From the NCBI GenBank assembly GCA_026120185.1, contig JANUWF010001468.1, positions 1,054,001 to 1,118,000 on the forward strand: a stretch of DNA of 64,000 bases, given 5' to 3'. The translations under genes were made by a program, and so were the position numbers. The DNA comes from Voacanga thouarsii. Lineage: Eukaryota; Streptophyta; Magnoliopsida; Gentianales; Apocynaceae. Shown here one piece after another: positions 24,315 through 35,905 of the stretch; within the stretch, counting starts at the first letter, position 1; each line of letters opens with the position of its first letter. The notes under the pieces were generated by a model. The model was not told where the DNA came from, did not search any database, and saw only the letters and a list, made by a program, of their open reading frames with translations.

Positions 24315-25194
24315 AAAAAATATCCGTGATTGATTTGTGACTAATCACCTACAAATCAATCACGAAAATTTTTTAAAAATTTGATTATATATTGATAAAA
24401 GATTTTCGTGGCTGATTCGTAGATGATCAGCCACGAAAATCTTTTTTTAATATATAGTCAATATTTAATAAAAGATTTTTGTGGCTAATTCATGGGTGAA
24501 TTAGCCATGGATATTTTCGTGGCTGGTCACCTACGAATCAGCCACAAAAATCTTTTATCAATATATAATTAATTTTTTTTATTTTTGTGGCTGATTTATA
24601 GGTGATCAGCCCGAAAATATCCACGGCTGATTCGTGGCTAATTCACTCACGAATCAACCACGAAAATCTTTTATCAAATATTAATTATATATTGATAAAA
24701 AAAATTTCGTGGCCGATTCGTGGGTGATCAGCCACGAAAATATCCGTAATTGATTTGTGGTTGATTCACCCACGAATCATGCACGAAAATCTTTTATCAA
24801 TATATAATCAATTTTTTTAATGGATTCATGGTTGATTCGTAGGTGATCAGCCACAAATCAGCCGCGAATATTTTTAGTAGTTGATCTCCAACGAATCAGT
24901 TATGAAAATCTTTGATCAATATATATTTATAAATAAATATTTAAAAATATTTATATATAGATTAATATTTATTTATATATAACTATTTATATAAAAATAT
25001 TTTAAATATGAATATAAAAATAAATATTTTTAAATATAAACATTTATAAATATATATAAATAAAAATTCATATTTATTTTATATGTTTTTATAAATATTT
25101 ATACATATAAATATTTATAAATATAGATATATAGATAAATATTTATAAATATATATAAATATTTATTTATATAAATAGATTCTATATATATACA

Positions 25195-25238
<44 letters not shown>

Positions 25239-25669
25239 TATCAATACTTACATATATATTATATATATGTGTATATATATTTATAAAAATTATTTAATAA
25301 AAATGGTAAAATAATTAATAGTATATAAACTTTTAATTATATAAATATACAAAATAATTTATTATATTGAATAATATGATTTCATAGTAAATTGAATATG
25401 CTTGTTGTATTTTGCAATAGTATTAACATTAAAAAAAATACAGAATGAATGTTAGGAATTGTTTAAATGAAAATATATATGTGTGTGTCCAAGCAATTGG
25501 TTAAGTCTCAACCTCTCATATGGGAGGTCATGGGTTCAACTCTCACAAAACATTCTCCAATCCACGAAAAAATTTCCATGGCTATTCCGTGACTGAGATC
25601 AATCAGTTACGAAATTCGGTCGATTAACCACGAAATTTGTCGTGGGTGATAGGCCAATTTTCAGTATTG
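23553..25669. mobile_element. non-autonomous CACTA transposon with triplicated left end
   Basis: The left terminus CACTACTAGAAACTGGACAA pairs with the inverted right terminus (reading inwards, CAATACTGAAAATTGGCC), an imperfect inverted repeat extending about 29 bp. A 3-bp duplication TTA flanks it (just left of each CACTA copy, and 25670-25672), as expected for CACTA. The interior holds many inverted copies of a subterminal motif, for example GATTTTCGTGGCTGAT paired with its complement at 24401-24441, then an AT-rich core and (GT)n(TA)n near 25196-25232. No transposase is encoded. The true left end may be any of the three CACTA copies; 24168 is contiguous with the interior. Confidence 0.82.
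25492..25552 (+). repeat. tRNA-like module inside the second CACTA element
   Basis: TGGTTAAGTCT fits the A-box at all but the last position. CCTCTCATATGGGAGG can form an anticodon-arm hairpin. GGGTTCAACTCTC contains a perfect B-box (GTTCAACTC). The order and spacing are those of a tRNA, but no acceptor stem closes it. It lies in the right half of the element, as a tRNA-like module also does in the CACTA element at 20.6 kb. Confidence 0.5.
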
Positions 25670-25722
25670 TTATTTCACTCCACACTTACTATCCTTCCTA
25701 ATTCCCCTTCTAAACAAACAAG

Positions 25723-26192
25723 TTAAATCATGCATCGACTCCAAATTTATATCTCTTCTCATTTCCTCCCTATTTTTACCCTAACTAAATTATTAAATGA
25801 TTTATCAACTGTCATTATGCTAATAATCTTCATTTTTCTTATTGGCACATTATTTTTTTTCACCAAAAATAGAAGCCACATGTCTTGGTGCACTAAAACC
25901 ATTTCATTCACCCAAAAAAAAAAAAAAATCCTTCATTCACTTTTATTTGTGTAATCACCAAATCCATTCTTGGACCTTTGGTAAACAAAAAATCAAAGCA
26001 CCACTTTCAAAGGAGATTCTACCCATGAAAAATGATTCGCCCATTCTTTTAAATGCCCGAAAGGGATCTCTGCAATCACTCTTAACCAATGTGTTCTCCA
26101 TCTTGTCCACTTCCACACAAGAAGGGTAAACACTTCATATCAAAAACAATATTTTACACAGATTCACACACTTGCTTAATTACTTTGTCCGC

Positions 26193-26236
<44 letters not shown>

Positions 26237-27243
26237 CGTATAGGTCGGATTTAAATTCGATATGACTATCCCTATTATGGGATATGAGAACTTAATCGTT
26301 ATGAAATGCTTCATTCACCCAACTAAGACTTAACCTAACTAGGATACTCACATTCGAATTTGGGCACTCAAAATAAAATTTAAAGTAACTTACTATCCAA
26401 CCACCATATTGGTGATCAAATAATATTATTCATGATAAACTTAATTCAAAAATAAAATCAATTATTTGACTTCACTGTTTTCTTTTTTAATTAATTAGTC
26501 AAGAATATAATTAATTATTATGCTAAACCGCGTAGATTAGAAGAAACATGACTAGACCAAGAAAAGTCTGGTCACATCCATCTTTCGTGCTTAGACATTC
26601 AAGTAATGAGTGCCTTAATCAGCCCCCACCATGGGATCCATTGTCTCTTCTTCAACCAACATTTGGAATAATATTATTGTGCTCAAGATTCCCATATATT
26701 GCATTCGTGGACCTCACTTTAATTAAATTTTTATAATTAGTGATAATTTTATAATTATTTATACTAATTCTTCATTAACATGTCTCCTCAAAAAGAAAGG
26801 TAATCCCTAATTAATAGGAAATTAATTTCACTAATATAGATCGGAGTGATTAGTTTATAGGCTCCGCAATATTCTTTTTCTTCTTGCCAATGAAATTGAG
26901 AAACGTAATCGATTGTTTCATTGGCAAAATGGGAATGAGGCCAAATAAATCTTATTTTTGGAAAATGAAAAAATAAAAAATAAAAACTATTATCTTGAGA
27001 TATTTTAATTATACATACATATATATATATATATACAGGAAATCTTAATTATTTTGATTGACGGATCCAGAGTGGAGTGATGGTTATACATATGATTCTG
27101 ATGGGAAACTAGCCAACTTGACTTTTTCCACATAATTATTATCAGATAAAGAAAACTTGCACAAATGCGTAGATAAATTCTTGGAAATTATATAGGTACA
27201 GATTTTGAAAGGATAAGCATGGCCCTTTCTACATAAATAATTT

Positions 27244-27287
<44 letters not shown>

Positions 27288-30200
27288 GATAGATAGATGA
27301 CGGGATGTTAAATGAATTCAATACTTATCGCCTGATACAAGTGCTTCTATAATTAATTTTTTTTATCTCTATCAGTAATAAAAATCTTAATCTTTCTCTT
27401 AAAAAATTATAATTTGTGAAAAAACAGAAAAACTGATTCATATGAGCTATATAATTCGCAAGAATTACATTATTGTTTTTTTCTTTCTTTTTTTTATCTT
27501 TTTACACTTAAAGCATCAAATTCTGATTCTTTAACCATGAATCAAATTTTGAGGCTATCGTGGAATGGCCCCAAGTATTAATATTTAGTATATTTTTATT
27601 TATGTTTTGCAAATGAAAATGAAGCTTGTGGAATATTTGTGGTTCAGCTGGTCCATGAAAATAAGCCCTCAACAACTATTAGAACTATTTTATATATTGG
27701 GTACATTTGATTTTCATTAGGGATGGCTCATTTAATTCAAATAGAAATATGAAAAAGATGTGAATGATACAATCTATTTAGAAGGGGTTTAACGTGATCA
27801 GGAGTCATCATCTTATTGATTCCTATGGACAACAGCAATTACACACACACACACATATATGTGTGTGTGTGTGTGTGTCCCCCCCCAAACTATATAGAGT
27901 TAAGAATCTATTTTGCAACAATAAAAAATGCTAAAATTTTATAGTTGGAAGGTAAAATTAAAACTTTTAAAAGCTCAGAGATAGTTGACACCAATTTGCC
28001 CTTTAAAAAAAGGAAAACGATTTTTCTATTTGTACCCATTACCATAGTTAGTATGAGTGAAAATTGAGATTATGAAATTTTAGCTACTAGTAATTTGATA
28101 TTTATTTTGAAACTAGGATAATAATTTACTTGATAACAGTGTGATCACTGAATCTAAAATGTCCTAATTACCACCTCATATAAAACAAGAATGTATTAGT
28201 TATTTGAATGATTGTAAAATCCACCATTTTATATTTGTTGGCCTTTTTATGTGTGTTTGGCCATTTTCTATTTTTAAGCAATCAGGGGACTTGAACCTTG
28301 ATTAGTGAAATTCCATAGAGTCTGGCTTTATTGGACAATACCCCACAAATGGAGTCTTGGGTTGGCGAAGGGTACATCTACCACACATCTTTCACCTCTC
28401 CATTTTTTCCTGATCTTGTCCTTTTGAGGAGGAACAATTTGGGTGAGGGGATGGGGAGAAAGAGAACTAATAGTAGCATTTGGGTCATATTTTTTTAAGA
28501 CAATCAATCAAGTTGAGAATAGATAAAGATTGAATTCGAATCTTTTACTAATAAAGATCGCTTTCAATTAGATATTGAATTATTAAGATCTCGTTTTTTT
28601 AGTCTTTTGTTAGCAAAATAATAATTACTATCACCCACCCGTGTGGACATTATGTTTAACTACATATTTTTCCACTACATCGCTAAACATATATCCACTG
28701 ATATCTAAACTTTAAGCCATTGTAGAAGTAATAAAATGCCAAAAGGTTGAATTATTTAGTTCTAGTGGGACTGGGAGAGAGTCACTTTCTTCACTCCAAG
28801 ATGAGAGAAGATGTATCAATATGTAAAGCAAAAAACAGTCTCTTGTATTCTTATGTGATTTAGACTCAACCAAAGTCCAAAAGATGAAAATGAGTGTTTA
28901 TCTTTTAGGAAGCTTTTGGACAATATTTCACAAAATGTGGATAGAAAAAAGGTTGAAAGGTCAAGGGGCTTAAAAATGAATGAATGAATAAATAAATAAG
29001 TAAATAAATAAATAATCAACATATGATCTCTATATATAGGTAGGTTAGAAAGAAACAAGGCAGAATGGGGTTGGGGGAGGATGTTGACTGGGCAAGGGCA
29101 CAGCTAGGGTTAGGGATGTTTCCCTCTCCTCAGGATGTGACCTGTCTCAAAGTCATAGCCATGGCCTCAAAAAGCTTTAGAATGAATATGAATGCTGCTG
29201 ATGAATGCAATCGATTGATGTTCATGTGTCCTGCTGCGGGGGAAATTTTGACACAACATGCTTAATTTACTGATTTCACATTGTTTTGGAACTGTTTTCC
29301 AACTTTTTTTAGGCAATGCAAACATGTATGTTCAAGCCATTTGGAAGCAGCCACATTTTTAATTATAATTTGTTTTCCTTTTCTTTTAAAGCACATTTCC
29401 TGGTTACTTTAACATTCATAGATGAATTTATCTATGATTTTTTTTTCTTTTGTCTCATTCTAATATTGTTAGACTATAAATTGTCAAATAGTTGATACTC
29501 AGGTTATTGCCATGATGATAAGTATATTTCTATTAATATCACCTAATCATCATACACACATGATTTAAAAAGAGATAGCATAATTCAAATATATTCGTGC
29601 AAAATTTTGTAAGTAATTGACAGTGAAATGGAATATAATTCTTCGCCAATTATTTAGCTTTCAGTCTCTTTCTATGAAGTCAAATTCGACCGACTATATG
29701 TTCTTCTGACAATAAACCGTTATAAATAAAAATTACTTGATTTTTTTTTTTTTTTGAGAATCTTATCTATAATTACTCTTATATAGTCTAGACAAAGAAA
29801 AAATGGAATACAATCATATGTTATTTCATGACGAAAACAGCAGCAGCATGCAAAGGTTCTGAAACAACATGGGACGATTCAGAAACAATATTTGACTTTC
29901 ACATAAAAATATTTGTATTTCACCATTCTTTTTGCTTATAACTTTTCTTGATCAAAGAATGGAAAGTCACCCCCCAATCTTTTTTTAAAAAAATTTAATT
30001 AGCCATTTGTTTTTTTCTATAGGGAGGCATAAATCATAATGCCTTGTCTCCTCCAAATTTAGATACAGCTAGTCTCTCATGCATTGAAATCATTTATACA
30101 TGAGAGAGATTTTCAAAGGCTAGCTAGCCGTATATATATAGCTGCTCTCAATCTTATTTAATGATATCAATACAAGGATGCATGAATCATTCCTACATGT

Positions 30201-32100
30201 GTGCATATGCATAATTTGCTTGAGGGAGCTTCCTAGAAGAATCCCATGCATATACCTTAAAGACTATGTACAATTCATTCTTGCAATATATTTTGCTAAA
30301 AGAAAATGGTTTCATCTCATGTCCCATATTAGACATGAGAATGGTAAGTTTTGGGCTCATGTGAGAAGCTCATATATGACTTAATCCCATTCTTGATTTC
30401 GGTTATCAAGGCAAAGGGTTAGCAAGTTCCGATCTCTCCTAGTGGAATCAACAGAGATGACCACAATCAAGTGATATTGATTGCTCTATAAAATGGACTA
30501 GCTTGGCTATTGATCTAATTAGAAAACGTATAGGATCAAGGGATTAGGATAATCCCCTTCCCTCTTTAAGTGGAACTAGTATGGTAATACTAAATATAGA
30601 TAAACAGGTAGCAAAATTATGATATTCCAGTCTTATGTGAAATTGGGATAAGAAGTGTGAACAGTATATAAGGATGAGTTTAAGTATTTATATTCACTTT
30701 GGCTCAATGAGGACGGCGGCCAAGTAGTTAACAGTGAATATTCTCAGACTCATAATCGCTCTCTTGGACTCGCAGTTAGAACGTGACAAAAATGCCTCAC
30801 ACAATGTTGTAACCTTATATAGCAAGCCTTTGGTTCATCAAGCATAGTATAACTTGACTCGAGTGAAATATAGGACCAAGGGTTAGGTAAATCCCTTCTC
30901 TTTAAAAAAACTAATAGACATAAATAACCGAGTAAGTTTATACCATAGACATTTACTTTTTTAAAGAGATAAATTTTTTAAATTGAAAGTCAATATATAA
31001 CAAATAATCATAAATCATATATATCACTTGCTCAATTTGTGTAATATGTCCCTTCCCACATCTAACAGACCCCTATTTATGCTGGTATAAGAGGAAATTG
31101 GAAAGGTGGAACCGATGAAAGTAATAAAAGTCACATCTTGCCGGTTCACACTATGTATATCGGGACAAAGAATTGGGAATTGTTTAATGCCGGTTCTTTG
31201 TTTAATTATCTATGTGAAAACAACAATAACCTAAGTTAATAAAGTAGTTTTGAAACATTTCCAAGAACTTTACTTCTATTCATATAATTATACAGAAAGA
31301 CTAATTACATATAACTATCGTTTATGAATATTTTGTTTTATTGTTATATGTATCGAATAACTCGTAAGACTTTATTTTATTATATGTATCGAGTAATTCA
31401 TAAGATTTTATAAATCATTTTTCTTTACGTTAATATGTCAAAATCAATTAATAAGATATTAATATCACATTTAATTAGTCTGTCTGAATGTCGATCAAAG
31501 TATTAAGAGTTCAAATGCGAACTCTTTTATTTTTTTAATTTTTTTCAAGAAAGATTAATATTCATCCTATAATTGCTAGTATTAGTGTCTAGAGGGTCCT
31601 CAATCTAATTAAATGGTGTTCACAAGGACAGAACAATCAAGACTTTGATTTCCAAAGAATCATTCATCATTAGTGAAGTCATTACTAATAGAGGGAAACC
31701 TAACCGGAATCCATGGCCTATGATTGTTGATAGAACGACACATGGAAAGAGTCCAATTAAGTAACAATATAAAGATAAATTTTATAAAATTAGTAATTTT
31801 ATTTTTTTTCCTTTCTTTGGTTAATATAAATTAATTGACCCCATAGATTAATCAAATGCAAGTGTGGCATTGGAAGAGAAGATGATCAGGCAAGATACTT
31901 TATTGGACCACAAATCACTCTCCTTGCTTCCCTAAATCATGTCATTGCCATTTATTTCTCATTTTTAAAATTATTTTTCAAATTAAAAAATACGCAAAAA
32001 TAAAAAGAAAAATCATTAGAACATGATAAATTCATAATAAAAATTACATCTCAAAAGCAAAAGTTAGGGCTTTTTAGTAATCTAAACACTTAAATTAGTA
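25723..32100. other. intergenic DNA with microsatellites, no supported gene
   Basis: Contains (TA)n at about 26204-26230 and 27247-27284, a self-complementary (AC)n-ATAT-(GT)n run at 27841-27878 followed by poly(C), and (AAAT)n at about 28979-29013. A 66-codon frame at 29065-29265 is GC-richer than its surroundings but unrecognised. No gene is supported. Confidence 0.5.
29065..29265 (+). other. unrecognised short open frame
   Basis: A 66-codon frame opening with ATG in a locally GC-richer patch. It has no membrane segment, signal peptide or motif that I recognise, and no splice context suggests an exon. It is most likely a chance frame or a small relic; listed because its composition differs from its flanks. 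Confidence 0.12.
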
Positions 32101-32141
32101 TTGTAGTAACATGCCCCTGATCCCATAAGGTCAAAACACCA

Positions 32142-32155
32142 TGTCTCTCCACGTG
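32142..32155. promoter_or_regulatory. AuxRE-type TGTCTC and G-box upstream of the IAA14-like gene
   Basis: TGTCTC (32142-32147), the classical auxin-response-element core bound by ARFs, lies three bases from CACGTG (32150-32155), a G-box/ABRE core, about 60 bp upstream of a TATA-like sequence. Aux/IAA genes are usually auxin-induced, so the placement is plausible. Short motifs occur by chance, and no expression data are at hand. Confidence 0.45.
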
Positions 32156-32203
32156 TCGACATTCGATCCGTGGGAAGCTGATAGCGAGCAATGCAGTCAT
32201 TTG

Positions 32204-32227
32204 TATATATGCACATGAAGCTATATA
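32204..32227 (+). promoter_or_regulatory. TATA-like sequences of the IAA14-like gene
   Basis: TATATAT (32204-32210) and TATATA (32222-32227) lie about 190 bp upstream of the start codon. The implied leader contains a (CT)n tract (32266-32285) and (GGAA)n (about 32305-32325), both common in plant 5' leaders. Confidence 0.45.
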
Positions 32228-32403
32228 CATTGCTTCCTTATTTGTTGATACATTATTGCAATCAACTCTCTCTCTCTCTCTCTCTGAAAATCAAGTATCA
32301 TCAGAGGAAGGAAGGAAGGAAGGAAGAAGAAGAAGAGGTGATATAGGCAAAGGAAGAATAATTGAAGGCAAAGAAAGTGTTATTTTGGAAGGCCTGAGTT
32401 TCC

Positions 32404-33979
32404 ATGGAAGTAGTTAGCCGGAAAATGACTAGCATGCTAGGGGAAGAGCATGGCTTGAATTTTAAAGAAACCGAGCTGTGCCTTGGCCTGCCTGGTGGAG
32501 GTGGAGGTGGTGGTGGTGGTGAAACTGAGTCCCTGAAGATCACTGGGAAGAGAGGCTTTTCTGAGACTGTCGATCTTAAGCTCAATCTTCAATCCAATGA
32601 GTCTGCTATGGATCGGAAGGAGAAGATGAAAAATCCTGCCAAGGAACCTTGCTCCAAGGATCCTGTAAAGCCACCAGCCAAGTAAGCCTAAATTCTTGAC
32701 TTCTATCTGATCCACAACCCCTATTATCATTTCATGCCCGTAAAATTCACAGGCACTAGAGAAACTTCAGTGCATCCTCCGAAGGGTGCTTACAGTAACT
32801 GAATTACACTATCATTTTACGTGATTAGTTAGCACTTGCACACGGACTAAGATTACTTGGGGAGTTGCTTAAATTTGCGACTGAGTTGAATAGTAAAAAT
32901 GGTTTGTTGAATTTGCAGGGCTCAGGTGGTAGGTTGGCCACCAGTGAGATCATTCCGCAAGAACATCATGGCTCAGAAGAGCAACACTGAGGAGGCTGAG
33001 AAGGCTGGCAGCAGCGCTGCATTTGTCAAGGTTTCCATGGATGGTGCCCCTTATCTTCGTAAGGTGGACTTGAAGATGTACAAGAGCTACCAAGAACTGG
33101 CTGATGCCTTGGCCAAAATGTTCAGTTCCTTCACCATGGGTAAGTTTTTGACAAATTTAATTACAGCTCTGCATGGCACAGTAAAATTATGAAAACCAAC
33201 ATTAGAGATCTCATTTTCACTGCTAGTGAAACTTTTTCCAACAAGAAATTCTAAGGTTTTCAAGATCATTTACAGCAAATTCTTGTTGTCTTTTTAACAT
33301 TAAATATATAGCATGATGATCCTCAAAATCAACAACCTTTGTGGCTGATTGCCTTAGAGTTAGCATTACATTTAAATGTAACTCCACATGGTACTATGAT
33401 ATTCTTTTGCAGGTAATTATGGGCCCCAAGGAATGATCGATTTTATGAATGAGAGCAAGCTAATGGATCTCTTGAACAGTTCTGAGTATGTGCCCACCTA
33501 TGAAGATAAGGATGGAGATTGGATGCTTGTTGGAGATGTACCATGGGAGTAAGTCCATAAATTCCTTCTTTTTCAAGAACCCTAATTAATTAGCTCCAAA
33601 AAAGTTTGTCAAAAAACTCAAAAGTATGATGAAAAAAGACTAAGAAAGAGAATAAAAATGTGCCAAACTTATCTACATATATTTGAATTGTCCCCATCAG
33701 ATCCAAGACATCTAGAATGGAATATTGTGGTTAATCAAGGGGAAAAAAAATGGTACCACTCATGACTTACTCTTACATATACTTGCACAGAATGTTCGTT
33801 GATTCATGCAAGAGACTTCGTATTATGAAGGGATCAGAAGCAATTGGTCTTGGTATGTACCATCACAAAAATTTCTCAGAATCTTGATTTTCTTTTAGCT
33901 AGAAGATGATTAATTTCGCGCGTTTTTTATCCAAATTTCAGCACCAAGAGCCATGGAGAAATGCAAGAGCAGGTGCTGA
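32404..33979 (+). CDS. IAA14-like: Aux/IAA auxin-response repressor, IAA7/IAA14/IAA17 clade
   Basis: Nuclear auxin co-repressor that binds ARFs and is destroyed through TIR1/AFB in response to auxin. Five exons inferred from canonical GT-AG sites and frame: 32404-32681, 32919-33139, 33413-33548, 33791-33852, 33942-33979, giving 244 residues, within the usual range of this clade. Domain I/EAR is TELCLGLPG (23-31), followed by nine glycines (31-39) encoded by a GGN repeat, then [15 protein letters not shown] (49-63), a clade signature. The degron is [13 protein letters not shown] (96-108). PB1 runs from [20 protein letters not shown] (128) through the acidic [16 protein letters not shown] (196-211) to [20 protein letters not shown]. 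All key residues are present, so it should be functional. A second in-frame Met at residue 8 is a possible alternative start. It lies head to head with the IAA4-like gene, 22 kb away. Confidence 0.95.
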
Positions 33980-34525
33980 GGAAGCATGCAAGATCCAGTA
34001 CAGCTAAAAATGAAGGAGTTTGTGGAAGACTTGATAGATGAATTTGCAGGATGCATGTTGCTTGATGTGTCTGTACCCTTTTATTTTGTTAGTATATAGA
34101 TATTAAAGATCTGTGGACATTTGTAATGGACAAGAAGCAAGCAATGAACTCATCTATTGTCTGGCTTGTTTATTACTAATGGCTTAAATTTGCCTAAAAT
34201 AATCGTCTGTTTGTTGCTGTTAGCTGCTGTTGTCGTCCCTGTTGTCATAGACTTATATATAGTTGGTTGTGTGTTTTAATTTATTCCTTGAAAAAAAAAC
34301 CTTTAATGTTATTTTTATTATATTTTTATTTTATTTTCCCCCCTATGATGAGATTCTTCGTATCATGTATTAATTGATTCATTTATTGATGAGGCCATGT
34401 GTATTATCACATTCTTTTGATTATTAACTAAATGTCTATGAATAGAGGGAACATGCCCATGTGCCTGCGTATGGGCTACTCCCTTCATCACCACTTATCT
34501 TACTATTCTTTTTTTGTTTTTCAAT

Positions 34526-34565
<40 letters not shown>

Positions 34566-35596
34566 CTCTCATTATATATGCATTATAAATATATATTTTT
34601 TATACATTTCAATTAAAGAGAGAGAAGAAGGAGAATACTACCTAGTTCAATGAGTATCAAACTCAAGTTCATCAATATAGTAAGGTAAGTACGGAATCAC
34701 AAAGTTAAATTATGGGAATAAATTAAATTATGTGAAATAACGTATTAGATAATAATATTATAATTTTTGAATTTTTTTTAGAAGATAAAAGATAATTTTT
34801 AAAAGTTTAAAAAAATTTTAATTTTTCTTAAAAAAATATAAGGTTTTTTATCAGGCGCTACCCCCCACCCCCAACTAGGCGGAGCTTTATTGTCTTGATT
34901 ACATGAGACCAATTACACTCCTATAAAGGAAAGAAAGAAAACGTTCATCGGATAATAAATATGGAACTCAAGACCGTCAATCTAATATGTATGCAAAGTT
35001 TTAAATTCTCGAGTATTGTCTTTGCAATTGGTTTTGTAGGATGGATCTTTGATGGCTTGCAATCCCAGCTAGGGTTAGTAATGGTCGTAAGCAGCACATG
35101 CATGTCCATATATATACACACTGCAAAATGTGTTTGTTAATTAGGGTTTTGGATCAATGATTTGGAGTATTTAACGTTATTAGGTCAAATGGTGTTTGAA
35201 CTTTCTATTTCAAGAAGTGATCTAAGAAAGGAATTTCCATGGCAGTCTTATTGCAGTATGCATTAATTGCAGTCAGAGTGCATATCTCTATAACAAAGAT
35301 CCTTCGGAAATTTCTCATATAGAAATTCATCTCCTTCACTGATTTGATTTTCTCTCTCCATGTGTTGAAAGACAAGAACTTTTCTTGGATCAGAGACTGG
35401 AAAGTCTGTCTTCAAGTATATAATCTTTTGCTGCCAAGTTGATGTCTTGATGTTCGAGAAGCACCAAACAAAAAAAAAAAAAAAAAAAAAGTTCATGATG
35501 TCCGTAATTATCAGATATCTTGTGAATAAAAAATATTTTTTAAATATTTTTTAATTATAATTTTATCTTTTTCAATTATACTCTTATCTTTTATTA
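33980..35596. other. 3' flank of the IAA14-like gene and intergenic DNA
   Basis: The first few hundred bases are probably 3' untranslated sequence. A (TA)n run lies near 34536-34560 and poly(A) near 35469-35490. A 77-codon minus-strand frame at 35263-35496 is unrecognised. Confidence 0.45.
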
Positions 35597-35905
35597 TTTT
35601 ATTAAAATTTAAAAATGAAAATTTAATTTATTTGGTCCTTAAAATTTTAAATTTATAATATTTTCGTCCTTAATTTTTTTCTACCGTTATAGTCTCTAAT
35701 AATTTTTTTCCCGCCATTTTAGGTCCTAAAAAAAATCAGCAACATTATAATTCTTAAAAATAATAAATTAGGGATCAAAATGACAGAAAAATTATCAAGG
35801 ACCATAATAATAAAAAAATACATTAAGGATAAAAATATTATAAATTTTAAATTTTGAGGATCAAATAAGCTAATTTTCTTTTGAAAAAAATTAAATAATT
35901 AAAAA
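35597..35905. mobile_element. fold-back (long inverted repeat) MITE
   Basis: The left half, containing TTTGGTCCTTAAAATTTTAA, TTTCGTCCTTAA and CCATTTTAGGTCCT, is repeated in reverse complement in the right half (AGGGATCAAAATG, AAGGACCATAAT, TTTTGAGGATCAAATAAG). This gives stems of about 130-150 bp around a short loop. No coding capacity. Such long-stem elements are common plant MITEs of uncertain superfamily. Confidence 0.7.

Larger units (their letters stand above)
23358..25722. mobile_element. possible outer MITE disrupted by a CACTA element
   Basis: The left sequence GTGTTTGGTTCACAAAGG and the right sequence ending CTAAACAAACAAG are roughly inverted (TTTGTTT...GGGGAA arms). They flank the CACTA insertion and could be the ends of an older element. 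The arms are uneven (about 190 bp and 50 bp) and the match is loose. Confidence 0.3.

Noticed and set aside
28280..28300. Another T-arm/B-box-like sequence (minus strand GGTTCAAGTCC)
   Set aside because: No A-box at suitable spacing was found, so a single short match was not counted.
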